From Nectonema munidae (Eukaryota > Nematomorpha > Nectonematoida > Nectonematidae), in the NCBI GenBank assembly GCA_030549495.1, contig JAUIRK010000887.1:310001-374000 (forward strand): a stretch of 64,000 bases of DNA, in the 5' to 3' direction. A model generated the notes under the pieces. It had not been told where the DNA came from and ran no database searches. It saw only the letters and a list, made by a program, of their open reading frames with translations. Positions 45,273-58,040 of this stretch are shown here, one piece after another (position 1 is the stretch's first letter; every line of letters starts with the position of its first letter). The translations under genes and the position numbers were made by a program.

Positions 45273-46335
45273 ATGTCTAACTCAAAACGTGCACGTCACG
45301 ATGATACCCCAAACCTTACGTCTACCCAATTAATAGCGAATCTCTTCAGTGAATTCATAGCAAATTCCTCTCTAAATGCAGAAGACCTTACCCTCCTTAA
45401 TAATCTAAAATATGAAGTAACTCTTGCACACTCCAACAAAATTGAACAACTCTCTCATACTCACCACCCACATGCTCAACCATGCCCCTCATTATCTACA
45501 TACGCACAAGTCTCCCCCATAACCACACCTAGCTTAGCCAACAACATTCAGGATAAACAAAAACCCTCTCCACCTAAGTCCAAGTCATCCCTAAATAGCG
45601 AGCTTACTCTAAAAATAGTCCCCCCTACTGCCTCTGACTCTAAAGCCGAGAAAGCTACCTTCCGACAAAAAATAGTCAAAAACATAGAAACTAATAAAAA
45701 CACACTTACCATCGCTAACACACGGTCCTCAAATAGTGGCACTATTTATTTCCAATTTTCTAAACCTGAAGAAAAAGCACTAGCACATCAAACACTTGAC
45801 AATAACGGAATTAAATCCGAAGATTTACTTATCCTCAAACCCCGTTTCCTACTCAGAAGCATACCTATAACCACACCACTTTCTTATCTCTCTGCAACCA
45901 TTGCTAATGAAAACTTAAACCTAAAAATATTGGCACCCAATACAGTACGCCAAGCTGGTAACACAGGAACCTTCCCTTATAGTGCTATATTAGAACCTAG
46001 CAACCCTAACATTTTTAAACACCTACTTAAATCTCCTATACTCATAGTTTACCATCACATTCTCACTCTAATCTTAGCAAAACCATTACATCGCCAATGC
46101 CAGAAATGCCTAAAACACAATCACTAAACAAATAAATGCAAAGCTGCATCACCAAATTGCGATCACTGCGGAAATCGAGGCCACTCTATTTCGGAATGCA
46201 TCTTCAAAAATCATTCCACAAAACTCTCATGCTTTAATTGCCAAAATCACCACAACGCTACATCCAAACATTGCGAATTCCAAATTCAACACTCACAACA
46301 CATCCAAAATCAACACAACCTTCTAATAAGCAAAT
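45273..46335 (+). pseudogene. LINE ORF1, nucleic-acid-binding protein with zinc knuckles
   Basis: Frame 45273-46127 begins MSNSKRARHDDTP and runs 284 residues; an RRM-like region (TLTIANTRSSNSGTIYFQF, about residues 145-235) is typical of this LINE class. Three CCHC-type knuckles follow: CQKCLKHNH just before the stop, then CDHCGNRGHSISEC and CFNCQNHH past the stop at 46125-46127. One nonsense change has cut the knuckle array off. Confidence 0.75.
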
Positions 46336-49300
46336 TCCTATGCTAAATTTTCTCCACATTAACCTCAACCACTCTAATGCCGCTTAGACAAACCTATATA
46401 ACATTCTAATTTCAAACTTCTTTGATGTTATATCTATTAACGAACCATATCCAAACCTCTTTTCTAATATACCAAATTATTTACTATATCATACGTCACA
46501 TTTATCCTGTTATTAAGCATGCATCTTCATAAAATCAACCGTTCACCACACACCATTACCACGATTCTCTTCTAACAATTTTTACTTTGTTCTTGTTCAC
46601 ACCAAACCTCACCCTCTTCTTTTCGCAACCCTTTACTCTCCTCCCTCACACCTAATAGCAATCCCCTCTGATTTCTCCCAATCACTAACACTTACAACAT
46701 CCACACTCCTGTCTACATATCATTTAATTATCTCAACTGATTGCAACGCTCGATCACACATCTGGGACTACAAAGAAAATCCACGAGGACAACAAGTCAT
46801 CAATTTCTTATGCTCGAACAACTATATCTCGCTGACAACTCTAAAAACCCTGCATACCAACGCTCTTGTAACACATCTCTCACATTGACCTCACAATAAC
46901 CACTTCAAATAGTCTCAATCTAATATCTAATTGGTCAATCTCGGACATCCCATCAGCTTCAGATCACTCCTTCATAACATTTCAACTTCACATAAACACT
47001 ACAACCATCAAAAACTATAACAACACCATAAAAAAGAACACCACTCACTGGCGCACATATCTTAACATTCTCAACAACTCACTCCCAACATTGACATCCC
47101 TCTACTCTCCCACATCCATCCATAAAGCGGCACTATCCCTCAATGATCATGTCTCACATTCCATCTTATCCTCCACTTCAATCAACCAATTTTCTAAAAG
47201 AAAACATGCCTATTTCTGGACACCCTAGTTGACTGCATTAAAAAACAATCTGAAACACATTATCAAAACCCTACGAAAATCTCCCACCCCATTAATCATC
47301 TCCATCCATTCTACTGTTAAAAAAGAATACAAACAGGCAATACTTCAAGCTAAAAAGAACGCATGGGTAAAATTCACCAGCCAGCACTCAAACAACCCAT
47401 GGAACATGATCAATAGGCTAACTAAAAAGAAAAAACCTTCTATTCTCCCTGAAACAATACTTCCCTGCTCATCCGATCATACAACAGACTACAATCCTCC
47501 ATTACTATCGACAATCTTTCCCCCCGACTCTCCCTCTTCTGATCTCCGCTTTCACCACACAATTCGAGAACACTCTAAAAACATCATTCAGTCCATCCAA
47601 AATCCTCCTCCAATCAAACTAAATGAATTAAACATAGCAGTAAACACTCTTAAAACAAATGCTTCATCTAGCTTCGACCATATCTCACCCAAACATATTA
47701 AAAAATCAATACACATTCTAAACAAACATTTGCTCTTTATTTTCAATGCATGCCTTACTCATTCACATTTCCCCAACGTTTGGAAAATCGGCAAACTCAT
47801 ACTCATTCCTAAACCCAATAAAGATTCAAGCATCATACAAAATTGCCGACCAATCACTCTACTACCCATACTAGGCAAACTTTTCGAAAAAATCATTCGC
47901 AAACGTCTAGTCCTGCAACATCCGATACCGTAACCTCATCCATCACACGTAATTTGCATATCTTCCCAACAAAAATACGGAAACAGCATTATCTCGTCTA
48001 ACCACCTACCTTGACTCTTCCCTTTCTACTCAGAAAATTTCTTCTACAATCTTCTTAGACATACACAACGCTTTCAACTCAGCCTGACATCCAGCCATCA
48101 TCACTAACCTTGCACACAAATCATTTGCTCCTTACATCATCAAATTTATAAGCTCATACCTTTCAAACCGCTGTCTCATTTTCCGGCATCGAGCTTCCCT
48201 TTGCATCCATAAGCTAACCCTCTCGACTCCCCAAGGAGGATGTCTTTCCGATATCCTCTGGCTAGTTCTCATAGACCCGCTTCTCGATCTAATCTACACC
48301 AACACTGATTTCTCCCAATGTTTTTCAGACGACATATTATTCACCTTCACCTGTAACTCTCTAGAAGAAAATCTCACCAAATCCTCTTCTTTTCTACTAA
48401 GGCTACAAGAAGGAGCAAACACACATAAGATATTCTTTAACTCCAGCAAAACCAACCTCATTCACTTCACACGCAAACACATAGAACATTTACCCCTTCA
48501 TTTAAATACCTCTACTTCTATAACTGCATCAAAGACTATCAAATATCTAGGACTAAACCTTCAGTCCAACCTAAAATTTTCAATAAACTTTAAAAAAATA
48601 TACCAAAAACTCTCAGTCACCCTTTTTTCACTAAAAAGCGCTATCTCTTATAAATGGGGCCTCCGTCCTAAACACACAAAATACATATACTAATCCTTAA
48701 TCCTACCAGTAATTCAATACTGAATTCTTTCCTGGGGCATCTCCTTAAAACACCCCACAACCATCCATTTTCTTAACAAGATACACCGTCTCTGCCTACT
48801 TTGCATCAACAACGCATATCGTACTACTTCCACACAATGCCTAGAAATTCTAGCTAACACCCTACCATTACAACTTCAACTTAAAAAAACTATTATTAAG
48901 CGCTTCATCTTGACATTCAACAACTTAATTCCCCAATTTCATCCGATCACACCCCACCACAATACTCCATCCTATTCTTTCTACTCACATCTATTAGCAA
49001 AATACGCACCAAATATTGCTAACTACCTAGTTCATCCCTCGATACACCCATCTCTTTTAACTCGCCCATTTGCACAAAATCCATTCAAAACATCTATATG
49101 CAAAAACAAATTTTTTGCAAAACAATCAATTTCATACCTTCGCTCTACCTCTTCATCAACCTCCCTACGTATCTTCACAGACGCCTCAAAGAAATCCCTA
49201 AGTGCCTCCTTTGCTTACGCCTTCTTCAAAGGCTCTTCCACTCGCCCCTTTTACATCCATCTCTCCCGATTAAATCCTCTACTCTCAATCTTCGAATGCG

Positions 49301-49641
49301 AGATCTTTAGCCTTTTACACGCCTGCACTACGATCACTAAAAACATTAACCACCTCCTTCTCCACTTTACTACCATCCATTTTTATACCGATGCACAAAA
49401 CATAATACACGATCTCTCTCTGTCACACAACATCCCCTTTCCATCCTTTCAACTCGCCTCCTCCCTAATCAATCTTACAAAACATTTCCACATACACTTA
49501 TGTTGGTGCCCTGCTCACCTAAAAATACCAAAAAACTCCCTCGTAGACTACCTAACCTCAAACTTACACCTAACCACCCACATCCCTCTCAACTCCCTAC
49601 CTCTCAAAACCTTTCTAACGCACATTCACTTATCTCTCTAG
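46336..49641 (+). pseudogene. LINE ORF2: endonuclease, RT and RNase H, broken
   Basis: LNFLHINLNHSNAA at about 46341 starts the AP endonuclease, with ISINEPYPN, STDCNARSHIWD (about 46740) and the SASDHSFITFQL end of that domain at about 46955. The RT spans 47229-48900: SSFDHISPKHIKK, PNVWKIGKLILIPKPNKD, then STPQGGCLSDILWL and the FSDD catalytic motif near 48325. RNase H is in frame 48910-49641 (RIFTDASKKSLSASFAYAF, CWCPAHLK). Several stops and frameshifts disable it. The rest of the protein is beyond the hAT, at 54971-55395. Confidence 0.8.
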
Positions 49642-50149
49642 AACAGTGGTTCTTAACCTTTTTTCTATAATTCCCCATTTTTAGTGAGCGAACACTCAAT
49701 TTCCCACCACAGTTATCGTTCACTAAAAAAAGTAATTTTAACCTATTCAGTGTTTAGTGGGTAAATATACATTTTGCTTTTTCTGTCATTTTACAAACTC
49801 GAAATTTTGTTTATATACTAAATTTATTTTTTTAAAAAAATTTTTTTATCAAACATAGTATGAACGTTATTTTTCTTATAAACATATTTTTGTATGATAT
49901 ATTATTTGTATTAAATTAAAGACTATTTGGAGATTATTTTTTTAAAGCAAACGTCATCATGAATATAGTATCAAAGCAATGAAGTTAAATTGAAGACCAC
50001 TGTATTAAAAAGATGAGGCATTTCTCATAATTATAAAATATATATCAATTCGATTTTTTTTCCCAATTTATTAGCATTTTTTATAGATTTTTATTTCACA
50101 ATTTATTAGATTTTTTTTCCACAATTTATTTCTTTCTTCCTATAACTGT

Positions 50150-51180
50150 GTCACTTCAGGGAGCAAATGCCCAAGCCTAATCAACATATCGCCTTTTGAC
50201 AGCCAACGCACAGAAGTGTGGAACAAGAGTCTTTTGTAGTCGGATTCCAAATCCAGGCACAACCGTCGAGAGCGCTTGCTTTAACATAATTAAATGACAA
50301 AAAAAATTATTATCTTCAAGCATTTCTTTAAGAGGTTGAGTCATTTTTCTTTACGCAAGCGCTTCTCGATGTATAATACAGTGCTGTCTCACTCCTTAGG
50401 ATTTTTTGCTTCACTAGTTGCCCAAATCCAGACCTCACACCCAACATAACAGGAGCTCCATCTGTGCAAACATGGACAAGTTTGTCCCAGTCTAATCCTT
50501 CCTTTCAAAAAATCGTTAACAAGATGCATGACATCGACAGCTTGAGTTGTTGTTTTTAGTGAGCGGCAAAATAATAAGTCTTCGATGTTTTGATTGAAGA
50601 CGTAAAGAACAAAGACAATTAGTTGAGACAAATTCGCCACATCCACAGACTCATCTTATTGAATAGCAAAGACAGGAGACGCTTTCACTCTTGCCAAGAG
50701 TTGTGACTTAATATTGGAACACATATCAAAAATGTGTGACTTAACGGTATCGTTGGATAAAGAAATTTGTTTCATTTTCGCTACTGCAGATTCGCCAAGC
50801 AAAATATCAGCACATGAGATGAGGAACGGCTTTATGAGCGTCTCTACGATGTTATGTGGTTTCTTTGCCTTTGCTACCAGAAGAAAAACAGCATACGATG
50901 AGTGCACGATTGCTCTTGACTCAGTTTGAAATTTTCCGTCATGGTCCATCTTCATTTTCTTCAAACAGTTTGCTTTTGATTCAAAAAATTGTCTCTTACT
51001 GTTAGCAAGCTCAGGGTGTACATTGGAGAGATGCATCTTCAGTTGATGAGGCTTCATTGAATCATTACTGAGCGTTTTGTGGCAAATAACACACTGAGGC
51101 AACTGTCCGTTGCGTCCTCAAACAAACGTGAAACCGTAGTCCATGTACTTGTCATATTTTCTTTTAGCTCTATTTTTCAT
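50150..51180 (-). pseudogene. hAT transposase, N-terminal part (BED finger)
   Basis: Minus-strand ATG at 51180 gives MKNRAKRKYDKYMDYGFTF, then a stop (TGA where related proteins have Arg) and GQLPQCVICHKTLSN with the BED finger C-x2-C...H-x4-H (HLSNVHPE). Frame 51102-50656 continues through VHSSYAVFLLVAKAKKPHN and SRIFDMCSNIKSQLLA-like segments; frame 50646-50389 has VDVANLSQLIVFVLYVF and FCRSLKTTTQAVDV. A last recognisable piece near 50210-50290 (SALDGCAWIWNP) is followed directly by AT-rich terminal DNA, so the C-terminal half, including the dimerisation domain, is deleted. Confidence 0.8.
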
Positions 51181-51299
51181 GCTTCACCCTACTTTCATTA
51201 TTCTCACTCATAAATTCTTTTTTTTCTTTATTCATCTCTATCAAATAGGACAATTAATTGTTTTTATTTATTATTATTTGAAAGTGATGGAAAAGATAA

Positions 51300-54009
51300 G
51301 GTATGGTAGGTAGGTATGGAGATTTCTAAGCACTTTCCAGCTGGAGCTGATATGCTTGCAAGTCTGCTGGAATTTGGTCTTCAAAGTGTAAGTTTAGTTT
51401 TGTGGGTCTTTCTGAAATAGAAAAAGAAAATTTGGAAGATTTTTATGGGTGTAGACATTAGATTGTTTTGTGGAATGCATGGATTAGTGGTGATAGTGGC
51501 TTATTGTTATTAGATATTTGAGGGAGGAATGAGTGTTTGGGTTGCAGAGAGTATAGGTTCGATTGTGGTTATGAGAAGGGAGAGATGTTTGATGAGTAGT
51601 GGATGTTGTAGAAGATCATGTAAAGAGGATGGAATATCTTTAAAAAAGAAGCGACTTTTATCAAGGAGTTGGTGTCGGTGAGAATCAAAAATTGGACAAT
51701 AAAGGAGGATATGTGTAGGTGTTTCAATGTACGAACAGCTGTAACGACAGAAAGGGTTTGAGTGAAGTTTGAATTTGAAGAAGTATGCATTACAAGGGCA
51801 ATGGGATGAGAGCCAGCGAATGATGTTCCGAGGGAGTGAGTGAAAGTGTTTCTTTAAAATGAGTTGTGATAATGGCATAGATGTCAGAGGTGATGTGATG
51901 GTTGAGTCGATAGATTGTTGCCACTGCAGTAGTGTAGAGTTGGTTATAGTATTTGTAAAAGTGGAGATGGGTAGAGAAAATAGGGGTAGGATCTGAGAAT
52001 CGGAGATATTTGATTTTGCGATATAGTCAACGAGGTAATTTTCAAAACAGCTGGAATGAGCTGGGCACCAGACGATTTTTACTGCAAAGTGATTGGATAG
52101 GTGAATAAGTTTGCGTGCTAAACTATAAGTTGAGTGTGAGATTTTATTTTCGAGTTTTAGGTTTTTTATTAAATTTTGCGAGTCTGTGAAAAAAGTTATG
52201 TATTTGAAGGAGGTAGAAAAGGAAGTTAGGTTATTAAGGAGTATGTTGCAGGATAGTAGTACTGCGTGAATTTCAGTTTCGTGTGCAGTGATTTCTGGAT
52301 CTAGGTTTGTGTGTTGGATAAGAAAAGGGTTTTTTGTGTTTTGTAGGAAGAAAGCGCATGCAGCTGAAGAGCGGTGTTGTGATTTAGAACCGTCAGTGAA
52401 AATTGAAAGTGAACAGGTATTGTTTGTTGTGCGTTGGTGAGCTATAGAGTTTAGGGCAAGATATCTGTGGTGACAGATGTTTGTGATGTAAGGAGGAGAC
52501 GAAGAAGGGTGGATGAGCTCGATTGGGTGGTTTAATGGTAGTACTTGATAAGATGTTTTGTTAGGAGCAAACTGAATTAATAAGGAATTGTAATACTGCA
52601 GGGATTGGGATGTTTGAGTTGTGTATAGGCTGGTGAAAGGATGTGGTGGGGGTGTAGAGCAGAAAGTTATAAGGTAATTTTTAAGAAGCGTTTTCTTTAG
52701 ATTGAGGTGTAGCGGTAGCGTGTTAGTGAATAATTCAAGTTTTGTAGTTGGTGTAGTGTGATAGGCATTGGTGATAGAAAGAAGACACAGGCGATGAATT
52801 TTGCTGAGATGAGTGATGGATGACTGGTGTCTCAACTCTGAGCCCCATGAGAGAACTCCATATTTGAGGACAGGGAAAATTAGACTTTTATGAATGAATT
52901 TTGTGATTTTTGGGGAAAGTCCCCATTTGTAAGAAATTCCGTTTTTAAGAGAGAAAAGGGTTTTGATTAGTTTTTGTGAGATGCTTTTGAAATGAGTTGA
53001 GAATTTTAGATTGGGTTGAAAGGTGAGTCCGAGATATTTTACTTGGTTTTGAGGATCTAATTTGTCTGTTGTGTTCAGTTGTAAGGGTAAAGGTTTGATT
53101 CTTTTGCGTGTAAAGTGGATTAAGTGGGATTTATTAGGGTTAAAGGAAATTTTGAATTTTTGGGCTTTGAATTGAATTTGTTTTAGTAAAGAAGCAGATT
53201 GTTTAAGATTTTCGTTTTGCTCAGAACTAGAAAAGGAGAAAAGAAGATCATCGGAGAATCCCTGAGAAAAGTCAGACTTGTTGTTGATAAAGGCAAGAAG
53301 TGGATTGATGAGTATTAACCAAAGTAGGTCAGATAAGTTGCCTCCTTGAGGAGTAGAGAGAGAGAGCTCGCGAATATATGAGTTGTTGTTTTCAGTTAGA
53401 ATTAGAATGCGATGGTTGAGGTAATTGTGTATGAATTTTATCATGTATGTGGGGTAGGTGTTATCTATGAGATTATTAATAATAGCTGGGTTCCAGGCAG
53501 TGTTAAAAGCATTTTCAATATCTAGGAATAAAGTTGAGGCTATTTTATGATTCTTTAGTGCGGACTCGAGGAAGAGCGTGAGGCGAGAAAGTGCTAGTTC
53601 TGAGCTTTTGTTGGGAAGATAAGCAAATTGATTAGCGTGAATGAGACCATTTTTTAAGCTATAATGTAACAGTCTCTTCCTCAGAATTTTCTCTAAGATT
53701 TTGCCTATTGTCGGTAAAAGAGATATGGGGCGCCAGTTTTTTATGTTATTGAGATCTCGATTTGGTTTGGGAATTAAGATTAATTTGCTAATTTTCCAGA
53801 TATTTGGAAAATAGCTTAGTCTTAAGCAACTGTTGAATAATTGAAGTATGTGGGGATAAATAATATGGTATGCTTTGCGAACGTGTTTCATGGATATGTG
53901 GTCGTAACTGCAAGCTAGTTTGGGTTTGAAGGAGTTTACGGCATTGTTGAGTTCTGTGATAGTGATTCGTGGAAAATCAAAGGTGTTGGTGTTGCGTAAG
54001 TATGCCAGA
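51300..54009 (-). mobile_element. 5'-truncated LINE, young insertion, 2.7 kb
   Basis: The decamer GAAAAGATAA stands at 51290-51299 and 54010-54019 as the target duplication. The 3' end is marked by TACCTACCTACC (minus strand, near 51308) and the tail motif ATCAGCTCCAGCTGGAAAG shared with the other LINE. The 5' end begins inside ORF2, just before the RT. It is the youngest layer of the nest. Confidence 0.9.
51510..54009 (-). CDS. LINE ORF2 fragment: RT, RNase H, Cys/His tail, still open
   Basis: About 833 codons without a stop, from the truncation point to 51510. Order: RT with SYDHISMKHVRKAY, FPNIWKISKLILIPKPNRD, LEDIENAFN-like FLDIENAFNTAW, LSTPQGGNLSDLLWL and the FSDDLLFSF catalytic box; thumb region; RNase H with LSIFTDGSKSQHRSSAACAF, ETEIHAVLLSCN, FFTDSQNLI and VWCPAHSS (Asp, Glu and Asp residues present); and a C-terminal CPC...FCRYSC...H...C-type motif with HILLYCPIFDSHR. 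The endonuclease and ORF1 are missing. An ATG at 54062 that keeps the frame lies outside the element, in the hAT. The lack of any break in 2.5 kb argues for a recent insertion. Confidence 0.85.
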
Positions 54010-54149
54010 GAAAAGATAAAATAAATAATGAAAAAATTTAATAGAGATGAAATAGACAACAATTAAAAATTTTATAATTTATCTATTAATAATCAAGCTC
54101 ATGGATCTCATTACATATATTCTCATACATCAAAAATTTTAATAAAAAT

Positions 54150-54529
54150 TAGGGCCGTGAAATTTAAGGACTAATTGATCGATTAAATTTATTTTAACGA
54201 TTAAAGTTTCCTTTAATTATTAATTAGATTAAATTTTATTTTGGGGACTATCTCAAAAAATATAATAGTGGCTAAAGAAAAAAATTAATAGATATGAAAG
54301 ACTACTTCTCTGGCAAATTACATAATCATTTTGGTTTAAAATTGTTAGATGAAGATAATATTGAAGATGCTGCCAACGTTTATAAGAGAAAACGTACACT
54401 CCTTAAATTTAATTTTCAAATGAAAGATATTTTGTTAAATTAATTTGTTCGCAAATGTACTGATGTTTTGATTTAATCGTTAATATAAAAAAATAAACTA
54501 TTAAAAATAAATTAATCGTTACCATCCTA
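54150..54529. mobile_element. Possible MITE in the hAT arm
   Basis: TAGGGCCGTGA at the left and TTACCATCCTA at the right could be an imperfect terminal repeat, and both are followed inward by ATTAATCG-type sequence. No target duplication is visible. The plus-strand phrase near 54350 (KLLDEDNIEDAANVYKRKR) could be a short relic of hAT coding sequence. Confidence 0.3.
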
Positions 54530-54970
54530 AAAATACATAAAATAAAATAATTTTTATCAAAAAATTTTGGGGTGAGCATAAAAAGTTTAAAAAATGTTAA
54601 AGTGAGGCAAATCGTAAAACAAAGAGGAATGCTTACGTAAATTTAAATGCAAAGGAAAAAAAACTTGATTAAAAGCAAAACAAATGTTTGATAGATCAGC
54701 AAAATGATGAAATATGTCAGTGATGGGAGAAAGCGAATGAATAAAGTAATAAATAACTAAGGCTCACTCAATGTGTTAGCAATGAGTAGATTGTGAATAA
54801 GATGTGTGTGCAACTTATATGCAAACTGGGCTCATTGCTGAATGTGTGTTCCAAGATATGGATGGAGAAGTGATTTAATTTTTTATGTTTGACAAACGGA
54901 TGGAATTCCCCACTTAGCAACATCACCATTCCCCACTAGTGGGGAATTCCCCACCGGTTAAGAAAGACTG

Positions 54971-55395
54971 ATCTAGAAGAATGGCAGATGTCCATATCTT
55001 CATCTCAAAATGCACTAATCTCCTCTTTACCTCACATCAGCACAATTCACACAACTTTCAAAAACAAAAAATTTACACCACCTCGTACAACCATTTGTTG
55101 GCTATCAGGCCACTGCCCATGCAAAGCATATCTCTTCCGAATTAAAGTAAGCGAAAATCCATACTGTCATTTCGGATGCCACACAATAGAAACGCCATAC
55201 CACCTCATCTTCACATGTCAAATCTTCTCTTATCATCGCCAAAATCTTTTATTTCGCTGCCTTTCTTTACTTAATAGATCTCCAACAACACTCTCAGATC
55301 TTCTATTACACCCAACACTACTAAAATCCCTAGCAACCCTCATTGACACCATTGAAACCACTCTCACCACCGTTGATAACCCTATAATAAACTAA
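54971..55395 (+). pseudogene. C-terminal end of the split LINE ORF2
   Basis: Continues the frame cut at 49643: EEWQMSISSSQNA, CWLSGHCPCKAYLFRIK, NPYCHFGCHTIETPYHL and FTCQIFSYHRQN, ending at 55395. The CPC...YC..GC...H...C residues are the same Cys/His motif that ends the LINE at 51510-54009. The stretch itself is open. Confidence 0.8.
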
Positions 55396-55545
55396 TCTGC
55401 CTTTCCTTTCTATTTTTAGAATAACATCTGTAAATCCTCCCTATCTCTACCAACATCTGCATCCTCCTTAACCAACTCTCAAGCTTACGCGAGCATATCA
55501 GCACACGCTGGAAAGTTCTTTGAAATCTACCTACCTACCTACTAT

Positions 55546-57284
55546 ATCATACATATTTTTAGTTTAGTGTAAGAGTGGGTAAAATTAAGCCCTATGACTG
55601 TTACTTTTATTTATGTAAAACGCTGTTAAAAAAGCAATAATCAATCATTAATCTTTATGTACAAATTTAACTTGTGCTTGCATTCTTTTTTTTTCTCTTT
55701 CTTTTGCATTTTTTTTCTTTTTTTTCTTGCTCTTTCGATAAAGAATGTTATTTTTAAATCCTGCTTTATACTGGCTTCCGAATGCGACAACTGGACGTTT
55801 ATCTCGATGGCTTCTTGCTTCTTTGAACTCCTGATGCTTGCCCGTGTTCATTCAACTTCTCCTCACCTAATGTATCGTTCAATTTTTCGTTTGTGAAAAG
55901 ATTCCACATGTCCATCTCAGCTTGATATGGAACTTAATTTGTTTACTTTAAATAAAATAAAAATAAATAAATAAAGCGAGTCTTTTTACCCGAACTTCCT
56001 CAAACTTACCCAAACGGTATTGGAAATTACTTGTATTTATATAATTTCTGTTAAATAAGATTTAAAATTTAAATAAAAGTGATATATATCCATAGTAACA
56101 GAAGCAATATTAATCGATAAAAGATTTAGAATTCTTTGCTTAAAAAATTTAAATAATTTTAATTTTTTTTATTTAATTTACAATTTTAGATCAATTATTT
56201 TGCAATTTTAAGCAGGTATCTTATCTTAGTGTGTTTTTATATTAAAAACGTTTAATATGTATTATATTTACTAGAAAAACAAAGAATATTAGGATTATAA
56301 TAAGACAGTAAGGGTAATCATCTCAGCGGCTTCTAGCCTTATGATTACCCAAAGTGAAACAGCTACAATCCTCAAGTTATTGCAATTGCTATTTTTATTT
56401 TCTCATTCATTTATCTTATTTTTTCTTGTGTTTACTTGAATAAATTTCTTCTTCTTAATAAGGGAATATACATCTATTATACAACACTGTAGTGATCTGG
56501 ATGGGCTATTCTATGACACTACTGGAGACTGTGGAGAGTCTTCAAAAACTAGGATCAAATGGGAAATTATTTTGGAAATATTTTTGACACCATAAATGCA
56601 ATTTAAATTTTAATTAGGGTTTCCATTTATTTGATAGGTCAAAACATTAAATCTCTTTTTTAAAATATATTTTTTAAAAGAATCGCTATTGAGGCTATTA
56701 TAAAGAAAAAATATGAATTAAAAATGACAAACGAATATTATCGCCTAAATAATTCTAGAGATTTCAGGAAAAAATTATGAATCATATTTATAGACCGATC
56801 TACGCTTGGAAGAGAGAGCAACCTAGGATGGTATCATATACAAAAGTGTTTAATGTGATAAGAGGAGGCGGTCATGAATCTAATGCGTTACGAAGAGAAA
56901 GGGGGATTTGAAATTTAAATAATTTCGCTTTTCGTAATATATGTATGTCTGCTAAGTGGTCAAAAGCGACTGCTATAGACACATACACAAAAACAATTTA
57001 TAAAAGTTGTTGAAAAAAAAATTGTTGGGAGGGGCGAGTATAAAAGTAAATACGCAAAGCGAATGAAGACAATTTTATATTTTAGGCCATTTGACAACCA
57101 ATTTTTACAGCATGCACCGCATCCAAATACATACTATCTTATTTAGGAGAAAAGGAATGTGCAGGCTTTCACACCCTTTCTCCAAACCTAATGTATCCGC
57201 ACCAATTTTTTTTGTCTAAACTGTCTTTTAATTTATATCAGAAGTCCAAAAATATATTTCTTAAGAAAAAATTCTTCCTATTGC
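55546..57284. other. Gene-free DNA with a short hairpin
   Basis: The lysine-rich minus frame 55648-55851 has an in-frame stop right before its ATG and no recognisable domain. GGGTAATCAT at 56312 pairs with ATGATTACCC at 56341-56350, a perfect 10-bp stem with a 19-base loop; its role is unknown. The rest is AT-rich. Confidence 0.35.
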
Positions 57285-57350
57285 TATGTAGGTAGGAGAT
57301 ATCTACGCACTTTCCAACGTAGGTTGATATGCTTGTGTCAATTGCTAACT
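57285..57350 (-). mobile_element. LINE 3'-tail fragment
   Basis: GGTAGGAGATATCTACGCAC and CTTTCCAACGTAGGTTGATA match the reverse complement of the LINE tail (compare 51308-51360). No coding part remains. Confidence 0.55.
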
Positions 57351-57929
57351 TGGGGACATATTGCTTGGTAATAGTTTAACTTAAAAATATGTAATTATTT
57401 TCAAAGAGGAATTTATTTAATAGCTATAATTTTTAGACCATGATGATTTGACTAATAGTTTTATAGTTTTTTAGGTTTAATAACTATAACTGTTCTCAAT
57501 TTAATGTTTATCTTGTTACTTATTTATTGCTTAAATATATAAATAAATAAATTCCTTTCTAAGAACCCTTTTGTTTTCAATAATTAAAAACCATCCAAAA
57601 TTAAAACATTATTTTTCAATTTTTAAATTAAATTATCTTAATATTTTTAGTTTTAGAATTAATTTTAACTAGAAACAGAAAAAACTTATAAAATTAAACA
57701 AAATTTTTGAAAGTTATAATTCATAGCGTTGATTTCTACCATTGTGTAAAAACTAGTGTAAAATGTTAGGGTCAGGATTTTGTTTTATTTCCTATTAAAT
57801 CAAATATGAAATTTAAATGTTCTTAGCAGATATTTTTTATATTTTATCATTTTAATTCACTTTATCCCACGTAAAGCCTCGTTTTCTCATAGTGCGGCCT
57901 CACACTACGGTACCTTTACCATTTTTGTT

Positions 57930-58040
57930 GGTTGGAGATATCAAAGCACTTTCAGCTGTAAGGCTATATGCTGGCATTTTGCTTAAGATGGTTAATCACA
58001 GTTTTTGTGAATTTGTTTTTAAGAGTTGTTCACATTGAGG
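57930..58040 (-). mobile_element. LINE 3'-tail fragment, second
   Basis: TTGGTTGGAGATATCAAAGC, ACTTTCAGCTGTAAGGCTAT and ATGCTGGCATTTTGC follow the same order as the LINE tail at 51310-51375. This is a second dead-on-arrival or decayed copy. Confidence 0.5.

Larger units (their letters stand above)
49644..54970 (-). mobile_element. BED-finger hAT (ZBED5/SCAND3-like) inserted in the LINE
   Basis: Starts CAGTGGTTCTTAACCTTTTT and ends AACCGG-TTAAGAAAGACTG... read inward as CAGTCTTTCTTAACCGG. Flanks CTCTAGAA (49636-49643) and ATCTAGAA (54971-54978) match at seven of eight bases and fit the nTCTAGAn preference of this hAT group. The element's own length is about 2.6 kb; the remainder is the LINE at 51300-54009. 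Confidence 0.85.
45240..55545 (+). mobile_element. LINE (I/Jockey-like, with RNase H), split by a nested hAT
   Basis: Non-LTR retrotransposon with ORF1, endonuclease, reverse transcriptase, RNase H and a C-terminal Cys/His motif, followed by a tail with CTACC repeats (55525-55545). The element is broken at 49643 by the hAT at 49644-54970 and resumes at 54971. Codon use is C- and A-rich, unlike the surrounding DNA. The 5' boundary is set just before ORF1 and is uncertain. Confidence 0.85.

Noticed and set aside
54010-54062. ATG giving an 850-residue LINE protein
   Set aside because: The target duplication shows that the LINE begins at 54009; the ATG and the first 17 codons are hAT flank, not element sequence.
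55648-55851. Lysine-rich 67-residue minus-strand frame
   Set aside because: In-frame stop directly before the ATG, low complexity (KSKKKKKK) and no recognisable family. A small gene cannot be excluded.
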